Origin: Clostridia bacterium
Lineage (GTDB): Bacteria; Bacillota; Clostridia; Oscillospirales; CAG-272
Length of the DNA stretch: 32,330 nucleotides
Assembly (NCBI GenBank): GCA_017517035.1
Contig: JAFXAN010000060.1
Span: 1-32,330, forward strand
Reading direction: 5' to 3'
The notes beneath the pieces are model-generated. The model saw only the letters and a list, made by a program, of their open reading frames with translations. It was not told where the DNA came from and ran no database searches. Position numbers and translations under genes: made by a program. Below, one piece after another: positions 20,800-29,578 of this stretch (its first letter is position 1; each line of letters begins with the position of its first letter).

Positions 20800-23241
20800 T
20801 CATTTTACCTTATATGCACGAAGAACAATTTTCGGAGATTCTGTTATCTTCTCGTATTTTATCGTTCTTTCCTCTCCCGGAAGAAGAGAAAAGCAGTTAT
20901 CTTCAAATATTGCCTCTCCATCGAGGATAGCAGCATGAACATATTCATTTGCACTGAGTGTCAAAATGTTGTTTTTCTCGTCGATTATCAGCTTTGCCTC
21001 GCACGGTGAGATATTTAGTGCACCGTTTTTATAAAAAGCTCTATCGCTTTCGTTTTCGGTGTGAATATCAAGGACAAGAAGCTCATTATCTTCAAGTGTA
21101 CCGTCATATTCCATAATCATATGGGATCCTGCTCCGACAATAAGCTTTCCGCTCCTTACTTGCTCTGTCCCATTATCAGAAACACGCATGAGAGCATAGC
21201 TTACTTCCTTTTGAGCATCCTCATTTATGATATAGATTTTATATGTTCCGTTGTCCTTGTCGATGGAAGACAGAAGCTTTTTTGAACATCTTTTGAAGGA
21301 ATAGAATGCATCCTTTGGAAGATTATAGTAGTCGATCAGCGCCCAGCCTGCTGATGCCGGCCAACAATCTTTCATCATCCAGAAAATAATCCCTGAGCAA
21401 AGCCCATCTTCTCGTCTTGCCTGCTCCATTGTCACTCTGAGCCATTCATATTGGATATATCTGAGCTTATAATAGCGATCTAAGCCGTCCTCATATCCAC
21501 CGAGAATGTGCCGGGCAAATGAATCGAGATGGTCAAAGAGATGAACCGAGACCGCAGGATTGCACTTCATATGATAATACCACATCTCACTCTCCGAGAA
21601 AATATCCTCATCTCGCATAAAGTGTCTTATGCTTGACAGCGAAACAGCACCAAGCTGCGGCTCTTCGGCAATAAATCTTGCTCTGTAATTTTTCAGATGA
21701 TCCTTATAATCAGAAACATCTTCCCTTAACATATAGCCAAAAAATTTGCCAAGATATTGGGTATTATGCGTGGTTCCAACTGTATTCGAAGCATATTTTT
21801 TGCCGCCATATGGGCTTGAAGGCAAAAATCTTCTTACCGGGTCCTCGCGGTAGAGAATCGGCGCAATTCCATAGTATGCACTTTTTCTTCCCGGATAGTT
21901 TTTGTCTGTATCACAACCGTCAACTGCATTTTCGTTGTCGCCGCTCCACCACATAAGGCAAGCCTTATTCCTTATGAGTCTCGCTGCATATTTTGCTTCC
22001 TTTTGAAGCTCCTCTATGAACCAATCCTCATCCTCGGGATACTCTCCGCAAGCCATGAGAAAATCTTGTGTAACCGTTATTCCAAGCCTTGAGCATTCGT
22101 CATAGAAATGCTCACTCTCAAATGCACCGCCGCCCCAGATTCTGAGCATATTCACTCCGGCTTTTGCGCAAAGCTCGAGAGTTCTTGTGATTTTTTTTGA
22201 ATTATCACCCATCGAAAAAGGCTCGCAGGGTACCCAGTTTGCACCACGGCAGAATATCTTCTTTTCATTTACCATAAGGTAAAAGCCCGAAAAGCCCTCG
22301 TTAAAGTCATATTCTTCGTTCTTAAAGGAAAGACATTTCTCATAGTTTGCGCTTCCGACCTCATCGGGCAATTGAACGATCCTTACCTTACGCACGCCAA
22401 ATATTTCTCTTGCAATCTCCTTTTCTCCGTCAAGAAGAAGGAATATATAAAGTGGCTGTTCTCCATATCCGAGAGGATACCAGAGCATAGGATTCGGGAT
22501 ATCGAAGTCAATGCGGACGAAATCCTCCGCACAATATTTTTTTACATGGCAGACCTCGTTTCCATTTGGTGAAAGAATGATAAAATCAAGAATCCTTCCG
22601 CTATATTTTTTCTCAAATCCAATATCAACTCTCACACCTGCCCAATGTGAGAGAATGTCTGTAACGGTGACATAAACATCGTTCGTTATCACCTCATCTT
22701 TTTCATAAAGAAGAATCGAGGCATCTCCTATAGAGCAGGTAACAAAACGAGCTACCCAATCCCATCCGTAGGTACACTGCATTCTTCTTGTGTTCATTCT
22801 CTCTTTTGTGAAAGCTCCGTTTCTTTCGGGCTTATCTTTTACGGCAGTTATAGGAGAATATAGACATATCTCAAGAAGGTTTTCACCTTTCTTCAAATAG
22901 CTTTCCACATCTATTTCATGGGCAATATTTCCGTTTTCGCTATGGTATACCAAAATGCCGTTAAGATATACATCGCAGTATGTATCGAGCCTCTCAAAAC
23001 GGAGCCTTGCAGAATAAAACTTATCACTTATATAAAATATCTTTGAATATTTGTAGTCACAAAGCTCAAATTCAAGCACCTTGTCTGCATTGTCTTCAAA
23101 AAAGATATCATGAGGAAGCTTCCCTGCGGCAATAAGATCGTTTATTGCCGAACCGGGGATCCTCCCCTCAAAATCAAATGATTCTTCGTCGGGGAGGATG
23201 CAAGTTCCCTGCCAAACTCCGTTAAGTTTGATATTTTTCAT
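20800..23241 (-). CDS. GH2 beta-mannosidase, probably cytoplasmic
   Basis: This is an 813-residue enzyme of the usual length for bacterial GH2 beta-mannosidases. The N-terminal jelly-roll (about 1-180) contains a GWDW motif typical of this group; the beta-sandwich and TIM barrel follow (ANWVPCEPF, NMLRIWGGGAFE, QDFLMACGEYP). Glu437 in WWSGDNEN fits the acid/base residue, and Glu526 in FIAEEPQLG fits the nucleophile, although the usual SEFG context is changed to AEEP. There is no signal peptide, so it should release mannose from imported manno-oligosaccharides inside the cell. AAAGGG lies before the ATG. It is the last gene of the mannan operon, 31 bases after the dockerin protein stop. No clear terminator directly follows. 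Confidence 0.9.
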   Translation of the reverse strand: MKNIKLNGVWQGTCILPDEESFDFEGRIPGSAINDLIAAGKLPHDIFFEDNADKVLEFELCDYKYSKIFYISDKFYSARLRFERLDTYCDVYLNGILVYHSENGNIAHEIDVESYLKKGENLLEICLYSPITAVKDKPERNGAFTKERMNTRRMQCTYGWDWVARFVTCSIGDASILLYEKDEVITNDVYVTVTDILSHWAGVRVDIGFEKKYSGRILDFIILSPNGNEVCHVKKYCAEDFVRIDFDIPNPMLWYPLGYGEQPLYIFLLLDGEKEIAREIFGVRKVRIVQLPDEVGSANYEKCLSFKNEEYDFNEGFSGFYLMVNEKKIFCRGANWVPCEPFSMGDNSKKITRTLELCAKAGVNMLRIWGGGAFESEHFYDECSRLGITVTQDFLMACGEYPEDEDWFIEELQKEAKYAARLIRNKACLMWWSGDNENAVDGCDTDKNYPGRKSAYYGIAPILYREDPVRRFLPSSPYGGKKYASNTVGTTHNTQYLGKFFGYMLREDVSDYKDHLKNYRARFIAEEPQLGAVSLSSIRHFMRDEDIFSESEMWYYHMKCNPAVSVHLFDHLDSFARHILGGYEDGLDRYYKLRYIQYEWLRVTMEQARREDGLCSGIIFWMMKDCWPASAGWALIDYYNLPKDAFYSFKRCSKKLLSSIDKDNGTYKIYIINEDAQKEVSYALMRVSDNGTEQVRSGKLIVGAGSHMIMEYDGTLEDNELLVLDIHTENESDRAFYKNGALNISPCEAKLIIDEKNNILTLSANEYVHAAILDGEAIFEDNCFSLLPGEERTIKYEKITESPKIVLRAYKVK

Positions 23242-23272
23242 TTTTTTACCCTTTATATTAAGTTAGCTTGGC

Positions 23273-26200
23273 TCAAACCACAATATCCGCATCGACCTCG
23301 TTATCCTCAAGATCATCATCCGGATTCGGCTCGGGTTCGGGATCGGGATCAGGAAGAGGAACCGAGGGACCAACAAGCTCAACATCCCATTTTGCAAGAT
23401 ACTGTGCAAGAAGCACCGCGTCCGCAACATTAACATCGTCATCACCGTTTGTATCTGCCGCAAGCAAATTAACTTCAACATCCCATTTTGCAAGATACTG
23501 TGCAAGGAGCACTGCATCCGCAACATTAACATCTCCATCATCGTTGATATCACCCGCCATAAACGGTGGCTTGATCAAGGTATATCCGCACCATGTATCA
23601 CCATCAAATCCATTTGCATTCGATTTTGCGTTGACAACAAACTCAGAGGACTGTTTTCCAAATGGCTTGGCGTTTGGTGCAACAAGCGGAGCATCTCCCA
23701 AAAAGGACACACATTCGAGAGAATCAAGCTTCGCAAGAGCACCGTCGCCAAGCTCTGTAATGCGTTTGTCGATAATTACACTCTTTACAGAGGAGGCATA
23801 AGCATCTATGCTCTCATCAAGACCGTTCAGAGCACCGCCACCGAAAAGTGTCATTTCATCTGTAGATTCATCAATTGTCCAATATATGCTTGCTTCGCTT
23901 GCCTTGCCGAATGGAATGAATTCAAGTCCATTCTTTTCACAATAGCGTTTCAGATAAGCGGTGTTTCCATAGATAGTTTTGAGATTTTCGGGGATATTTG
24001 CCTCTGCCAAGGGATATTCATCCGAATAAACAGATCCGAGAACAAGAGCTGTTACATTCTTTACTCCCGCAAAAATATTGCTTCCATCCGCAAGACAGTT
24101 GCCATGTCCGTTGATGTTATAGAAATTTACAACATTCTTCATTTCCGGCTCTCCCTCAACTGTGATCGTTGTGAGCTTTTCGCAGCCTTCAAATGCAGAG
24201 CCGTTTATCTGACCTATCTGTGCAGGGATCGTGACCTTTGTGAGATTCACTGCGCCACGGAAAGCATTGCCCGATATCTTGCTTATATTGCCAACAAGTG
24301 CAACTTCCTTAATATCCTTAAGGATCTCATTCCATGATCCGTTTGAATATATATTTCCGCATTCATTCCAGCCGCTACCTACATTTGATGTGACGGTAAG
24401 AATACCCGTTTTATATTCAAATGTCCAAGTGTTATCGACTGTTGTGCTTCCCATCCAGCTCTCAACAATGTGCCCGCTTATAACAAGATCATTCACGTCA
24501 ACCGTTGCATAATCGGTAAGCTCGTCTGTTTCAATATCCTTGAATTTCAGCTTATTTACCTTTGCAAATTGATGTGCTAAGGAGTCGGAATAGGAAACGA
24601 TGGTAATATTTTTAATATGATCGGTTGTTGCACTTCCGCCGCCGGCATTGGCAAATGCATATTTTGAAATAACGGTGTTCTTACCGGGAACGATAAGAGT
24701 TTTAAGCGTTGATGTTTCGGAAAATGACAATGCATCAATGCTTGAAGTGTTCTTTGGAGCTGTAAATTCCTCGATAGTATTTGCCTTAAAGGTCTCAGTG
24801 CCGATATTGCCTGTGAAAGCATCCGAGAAGATATAACTCTTGATAGCAGGGGTGCCGTCAAACTGATATCCTCCTTGAAGCTCGACTATACCGCCAAGAT
24901 CTGCAACTCCTGCCACCGGCTCATTGCCGGAAACATAAATCGTGCTAAGCGAGCCGCAGTTTTCAAATGCAGCCTGATCGATATATTTAACATTGGGACT
25001 TATCTCAACTGTTGTCAGATTGTTCATGAAATGGAATGCTCTGACGCCGATTCTATTTATTTCGCCGCCGATCACAACCTTTTCTATATCATTATAGTGC
25101 TCATACCAAACAGAGCTTTTTGCCGCCTCGGGTCCCCAGCTTGTAACGCCCGATACGATCGTTGAACCGCTTCCGAAAATTGTGAGAACACCGTCGGAAT
25201 ATGTCCAATATACCTTTGAGCCGCAGGTATTCAGTGCTCCAAGGCTGACAAAATCAAGTCCGTTTTCCTTGGCGAATTTTTCTGTTATCGTGTCCTCATA
25301 TGCGGAAAGCTTGATTTCATTATTTCCGCAAAAGGCGTTTTTGTGAATTAGTTTTATCGAGAGAGGGAGTGTTATAACAGTCCCTTTGGGAGCATCAATA
25401 GCTCCTGAAGCAAGCTTTTTTGCTCCGTCTGAAATAACGATCTCTGTGATACCGGACATTTCGTCATTCCATTTTTTACCGCAGCCTCCGATAACATCGC
25501 CATAAAGGGTCATAGTGCTTCCCTTGATGGTCCATTCAACATTTGCGGTATGACCGAAATCCTGAACAGAAGAGGAGCTGATGATCTTTATTTCCTTTGA
25601 TCCGTGCTTACCTGTGACAGTGATCATTCCGTCATTTGTTTTTGCGGATAGTGCGGAATTTTTGGTCGTGCAATAGGGATAAGAAACAGGATAAATCTCA
25701 ACACTGTTGCCACTTTCGACCGAAAATGCAGAGCAGAGGCTTCCACTGCCGTCGATCACCTTATATTTACCGCTATCGGTAACCTGATTTCCATAAATCG
25801 CCCCCGAAGCGTTTTCAGCAACTGTTCCTGCATCTGTAATCCCCTCTCCGTAGCTCAAAAGATGGATTTTTGTGTCAGGATCTGCGGCAGCCGCAAGAAT
25901 CGTCCTCACATCCTCACCGAAATATTCGGTTGTATCACCGAGGAAGGCAACTCCGATCTCATTCATCGCAAAATTATCAATCATATCCATAAGAGAAGCA
26001 AGAGAAGCCTTTGAATCAACAAAATATATAACAAAAAGATCTTCTTCATCAAATTCAGTAGGAATATCGGAATAGATAACTGCATTTCTGCCATTCAGAG
26101 CCTTCCATTCTGCTGCGAAATCAGAAGAAAAACTCTCACTCGGCATATTCTTTATAACGATGGCATCGCTACCGAGGCTGTAGTCCTCGGAATAGGACTT

Positions 26201-27586
26201 ACTTTGATTTGAAGTTATCGGTATAGTGTTGGTTGCACTATGTCCCATTCCTTGGTCAAAATTGAAGCTTACATTGGTATTGAAGCTATTATATACGGTC
26301 TGAACGCCGTACATGGGACAGATCGTATCACCCGTACCACCATATAGCCAAACAGTTCCTGCTTTAACTCTCTTTGCCATGAAGGATGTGTCAAAATAGC
26401 GAAGACCGTCAGCATAAGGGGGACGGAATGTTGTTTGTATCTTAAGAGGATCAAGACCGCTTGCAACATCTGCCATCCACGGAACGGAGGCTGCAACATG
26501 AGTTACCTCGGGAACAAGAGCGGCAACTGCAATTGCCTGGAATCCGCCCTGGCTTCCACCGTTCGTTTGCAAAAAGTCACCTCTCCAAAGCCCCTTCCAT
26601 GAGCTTATATCAACGCCACCGAAAGATTCTTCACCGCCCTCGGTACCAAAATACTTTTTGAGGAATCTATATGCCTGAACATCACGCATTAGCATATGTG
26701 AATAATAAGAGGTGTCAGGATCTGCGTTTTCAACAGTGGACCAACCGTAATTTGAAAGTCCGAGCGCTTCTGTGTTCCAATAATAAGCATTGTCCTTTAG
26801 CTGCTCAATGCTATGAGCCGAAACGCTGAAGGTAACATTCCAGTCATGGTTTGTCTGCCATGTGGAATTGACGCCGTAGCCTTGAAATTCAAGCTGAAGC
26901 CCAAGAGAGCCTTTTGCGGCATTTTTCGGAACGCTCAGAACGCCGCATACCCAAGTGGCATTTGTTGCCACCATATCGGGGTCTCCTATGCAATCCACCT
27001 TAACTATATAAGCATCAAAATTCGGATCGTTTGATGCTATCGGCTCAAGTGAAAGAAGATTTGGCTCACATTCATCAAGCTCCGCAAGCTTGCCTTCCCA
27101 GTATTCATCAAAATCGAGAGGCTCGGCAACGGTTGTGCGAACATCGCCTGCACCCGCAAGAGCACCGCCCTCAAAAACTGTGATATTATCAGCGGAGATA
27201 ACATTTTTGGCATCGTCACATGGCTCAACAACAAGTCTGACTGCCCCCGCACGGGAAAGCGAAGTGCTTATATTGACGCTTCCCGATGAAGCATCATAGA
27301 AGTTTACGGATGACTGACCGTCATCGCCTGTGAGTGTACACTTGAAATAGGGAGCTGAAAGCTGCTCATCGTCTCCCCAGAGAGTCATTGTGAAAACGAT
27401 CTCCTCACCGATCTCATATTTTGTGAAATCCTTGTTCGTTTCTCCTTTGAAACGAATCTTTGAATAACTTGCAATATCAATTTCTGTTATGCTCTTCATG
27501 CTTTCAGCAAATGCTGTAAATGAAAAATAGGAAGCAAGCATGAAAAGTGAAAGGACAAAGCAAAAGATTTTCTTTAAATTTTTCAT
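23273..27586 (-). CDS. Multidomain acetyl-esterase / BspA-repeat / dockerin protein
   Basis: This is a 1437-residue exported protein. Residues 1-27 are a signal peptide (MKNLKKIFCFVLSLF...TAFA). Residues about 30-145 are an Ig-like beta domain. Residues about 150-470 are an acetyl-xylan-esterase (AXE1)-type alpha/beta hydrolase with Ser345 in GGSQGG, Asp420 in GTGDTICP and His449 in GMGHS as triad. After a beta-rich linker, several W...TLT/LTV strand modules and BspA/LRR_5-type repeats occupy about 680-1330. Residues 1344-1404 are a type I dockerin with two calcium-binding repeats (DINDDGDVNVAD and DTNGDDDVNVAD), which would attach the protein to a cohesin scaffold. An acidic, proline-rich tail of 33 residues follows, unusual because dockerins normally sit at the end. 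It lies between the GH26 and GH2 genes, so deacetylation of mannan is likely. Confidence 0.9.
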   Translation of the reverse strand: MKNLKKIFCFVLSLFMLASYFSFTAFAESMKSITEIDIASYSKIRFKGETNKDFTKYEIGEEIVFTMTLWGDDEQLSAPYFKCTLTGDDGQSSVNFYDASSGSVNISTSLSRAGAVRLVVEPCDDAKNVISADNITVFEGGALAGAGDVRTTVAEPLDFDEYWEGKLAELDECEPNLLSLEPIASNDPNFDAYIVKVDCIGDPDMVATNATWVCGVLSVPKNAAKGSLGLQLEFQGYGVNSTWQTNHDWNVTFSVSAHSIEQLKDNAYYWNTEALGLSNYGWSTVENADPDTSYYSHMLMRDVQAYRFLKKYFGTEGGEESFGGVDISSWKGLWRGDFLQTNGGSQGGFQAIAVAALVPEVTHVAASVPWMADVASGLDPLKIQTTFRPPYADGLRYFDTSFMAKRVKAGTVWLYGGTGDTICPMYGVQTVYNSFNTNVSFNFDQGMGHSATNTIPITSNQSKSYSEDYSLGSDAIVIKNMPSESFSSDFAAEWKALNGRNAVIYSDIPTEFDEEDLFVIYFVDSKASLASLMDMIDNFAMNEIGVAFLGDTTEYFGEDVRTILAAAADPDTKIHLLSYGEGITDAGTVAENASGAIYGNQVTDSGKYKVIDGSGSLCSAFSVESGNSVEIYPVSYPYCTTKNSALSAKTNDGMITVTGKHGSKEIKIISSSSVQDFGHTANVEWTIKGSTMTLYGDVIGGCGKKWNDEMSGITEIVISDGAKKLASGAIDAPKGTVITLPLSIKLIHKNAFCGNNEIKLSAYEDTITEKFAKENGLDFVSLGALNTCGSKVYWTYSDGVLTIFGSGSTIVSGVTSWGPEAAKSSVWYEHYNDIEKVVIGGEINRIGVRAFHFMNNLTTVEISPNVKYIDQAAFENCGSLSTIYVSGNEPVAGVADLGGIVELQGGYQFDGTPAIKSYIFSDAFTGNIGTETFKANTIEEFTAPKNTSSIDALSFSETSTLKTLIVPGKNTVISKYAFANAGGGSATTDHIKNITIVSYSDSLAHQFAKVNKLKFKDIETDELTDYATVDVNDLVISGHIVESWMGSTTVDNTWTFEYKTGILTVTSNVGSGWNECGNIYSNGSWNEILKDIKEVALVGNISKISGNAFRGAVNLTKVTIPAQIGQINGSAFEGCEKLTTITVEGEPEMKNVVNFYNINGHGNCLADGSNIFAGVKNVTALVLGSVYSDEYPLAEANIPENLKTIYGNTAYLKRYCEKNGLEFIPFGKASEASIYWTIDESTDEMTLFGGGALNGLDESIDAYASSVKSVIIDKRITELGDGALAKLDSLECVSFLGDAPLVAPNAKPFGKQSSEFVVNAKSNANGFDGDTWCGYTLIKPPFMAGDINDDGDVNVADAVLLAQYLAKWDVEVNLLAADTNGDDDVNVADAVLLAQYLAKWDVELVGPSVPLPDPDPEPEPNPDDDLEDNEVDADIVV
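23381..23437. repeat. Dockerin DNA repeat, unit 2 (partner 23477-23533)
   Basis: These 57 bases encode the NVADAVLLAQYLAKWDVE stretch of the second dockerin half and match 23477-23533 at 54 of 57 bases. Such nucleotide identity between dockerin halves is higher than the fold requires. Confidence 0.85.
23477..23533. repeat. Dockerin DNA repeat, unit 1 (partner 23381-23437)
   Basis: These 57 bases encode the first dockerin half and match 23381-23437 with three differences, all silent at the protein level as read here. Confidence 0.85.
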
Positions 27587-27622
27587 ATTCTACCCCTTTC
27601 GAACAAAAACTATTGTTAACTT

Positions 27623-29578
27623 TTATTTGTTTTTATCAAAAATGGCTTTTACATCATTGAGTCCGAGAGTAAAATCATCCTCCATAAAGTCCTCTGCTGT
27701 TCCGTCACCGCCGAGAACACCGATAGATGCCTGGCTTCCGGGAGTCCATGTGAGAAGATATGCAAAGGAGATCCCCTCATTTGCAAGAGTTTTAAGAGTC
27801 TCGAGACCCTTTGCTGCATTATATACCTTCGGCTGGTCGTTGAATATCTCACTTCTCATAGGGCCGTCAACTCCAAACTCCGCAATAACACCGGGCATTT
27901 TCTTATCGACAAGGTTTTTATAGTTATCATTGAGTCTTACCTCAAGGTTGCCCCATGTGTACCAGTCACAGCCAACAAGGTCAACATATTCGTCGCCCGG
28001 GTAGCAATAAACCGTGCTTCCGGGCTCACCTGCAGGGGTTGAAGATGTGTTGGGAGAGAAGCACCAAAGAAGATTATCAAGCTTCCATTCACCGTCAAAA
28101 TAATTATAAATATATTTCCAGAAGTCAGTAAAGCATTCGGCACTAATTGTGAGATGACTGCCGCTTGAAGAATCGGTTATGCAATACCAGAACCAATTTG
28201 CATTCATCTCGTGAAGAGGACGCCAGATAACGGGAACACCGTTGTTTTTGAGAGCTTCAAGAAAAATTGCATTTATTTCAAGCTCCTTGACAAAAATCTT
28301 GTTCAGCTCTGTTCCGGGGGTATATACCTCTCTGTATGCCCTTTCAAATTCGTCAACGGTTGTGAAATTACCGAGCTTACCTCTCACAAGTTCCTCGGGA
28401 GAAGCGGGATTTGCCCAGTGGGAGCTTATGGTGAGAAGTCCCCCCTCGGATGCATATTCAACGATCTCGCAAATGAGCTTGCTTCTGTCCTCATTTGAAA
28501 GCTCGGGAAGCTCAACGCCATAGCAAGCGAGATCAAGACCGATAATACCGGGCTTTTCGCCTGTGGACTTTTCAAAATCCGCAACGGTTTCCTGTATCAT
28601 GGCTTTGCCGCCCTCGCACTGCTGACCGATGATGGTTGCATTTATGTTGTTATAAGCCTCTGTAAGTACCGCCATAAGTGCATCCTTTGAATAGATGTCC
28701 TTTTTGCCAATAGACATCTTGAAAAAGCTCTTTCCGCTTTCAAGCTCAATGCTATCCTTACCCTCAAGAAAATCTCCGACGAAATATTCAAGTGCAGAAG
28801 CAATGCTTGCATAGCTGCCGTTTATGTATATATTTCCGTCCTTTGCCTCAATTGAATATTCGTCATAGATAAGTCCTGTGTTGTTTATGACGATATAGTG
28901 GTAATCATTTACCATATTCTGTGTAACGAGCTTCATTTCAACTCCGAGGCGTTCTCTGATCTTTGTGATAAACTCGGGTATTATTCCCTCCTCTGTGGGA
29001 ATAAGCTTTCCTTCAAAATAAACCGAAAACTCCGAAAGATCAACCCCATCTGTCTTAATATAATCAAGCGCATATTCGCCTTTGCATAAATACTTACTCA
29101 TAGGTGCTTTAACAATCCCCTTATCCATGTCAATAAAATTTTCTTTATAAATCTCGCAAGCCTCTGCCAGAGCCTTGTCCGAGCCGCCCGCAATGATTAT
29201 CTTGTTATCAAGCTTTTTAATGATATATTCGTCATATCTAAGACCCTTTGAAGCCTCTTTTGACTCTTTTTTGTCTGTGTTTCCAATGAGAATCTCATAT
29301 TTTGCAGAAAACTCATCGGTTTTTATCGGTATCTCCGAACCGATGGCATCGCAAATGGCACGTCGCAAGGAGCTTGCTTGTGCCGTTGCCTCTTCAGTTC
29401 CCTTTCTTGCTCTTATAACGGTATATTCCGAAATGTTTTCTACAGGAAGCATATAGACCTCAAGAGTTCCGTCCTCGCGGAGAATAGTTCCGTCGAAGGG
29501 TTCTTCCCCACAAGAAAAAAGTGAAAAAGCTACAATGACGATGAGCAAAATACTAAGGAAAATTTTTGTTATTTTCAT
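27623..29578 (-). CDS. GH26-type beta-mannanase lipoprotein
   Basis: This is a 651-residue protein. I choose the ATG at 29578, with GAGGTG 7 bases upstream, over an upstream in-frame start inside the preceding gene. Residues 1-22 are a lipoprotein signal with lipobox LFSC (Cys23), so the enzyme is tethered to the outer face of the membrane. Residues about 30-320 resemble the accessory region found in some surface glycosidases (repeated EYIIKKLDNKIIIAGGS and EYSIEAKDGNIYINGSY strands). Residues about 330-650 are the GH26 barrel: Glu457 in WRPLHEMN fits the acid/base and Glu567 in VIAEFG fits the nucleophile, 110 residues apart as in known mannanases. GH26 enzymes cut beta-1,4-mannan chains. 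The start overlaps the preceding stop by four bases (ATGA). Confidence 0.92.
   Translation of the reverse strand: MKITKIFLSILLIVIVAFSLFSCGEEPFDGTILREDGTLEVYMLPVENISEYTVIRARKGTEEATAQASSLRRAICDAIGSEIPIKTDEFSAKYEILIGNTDKKESKEASKGLRYDEYIIKKLDNKIIIAGGSDKALAEACEIYKENFIDMDKGIVKAPMSKYLCKGEYALDYIKTDGVDLSEFSVYFEGKLIPTEEGIIPEFITKIRERLGVEMKLVTQNMVNDYHYIVINNTGLIYDEYSIEAKDGNIYINGSYASIASALEYFVGDFLEGKDSIELESGKSFFKMSIGKKDIYSKDALMAVLTEAYNNINATIIGQQCEGGKAMIQETVADFEKSTGEKPGIIGLDLACYGVELPELSNEDRSKLICEIVEYASEGGLLTISSHWANPASPEELVRGKLGNFTTVDEFERAYREVYTPGTELNKIFVKELEINAIFLEALKNNGVPVIWRPLHEMNANWFWYCITDSSSGSHLTISAECFTDFWKYIYNYFDGEWKLDNLLWCFSPNTSSTPAGEPGSTVYCYPGDEYVDLVGCDWYTWGNLEVRLNDNYKNLVDKKMPGVIAEFGVDGPMRSEIFNDQPKVYNAAKGLETLKTLANEGISFAYLLTWTPGSQASIGVLGGDGTAEDFMEDDFTLGLNDVKAIFDKNK

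Noticed and set aside
23381..23533. CRISPR-like or tandem satellite repeat
   Set aside because: There are only two units, they are in frame, and they encode the two calcium-binding halves of a dockerin.
23268..23801. 177-codon Ser/Gly-rich plus-strand frame opposite the dockerin end
   Set aside because: It is a shadow of the acidic and repeated dockerin coding sequence; the SGSGSG run mirrors the Pro/Asp/Glu tail and there is no ribosome binding site.
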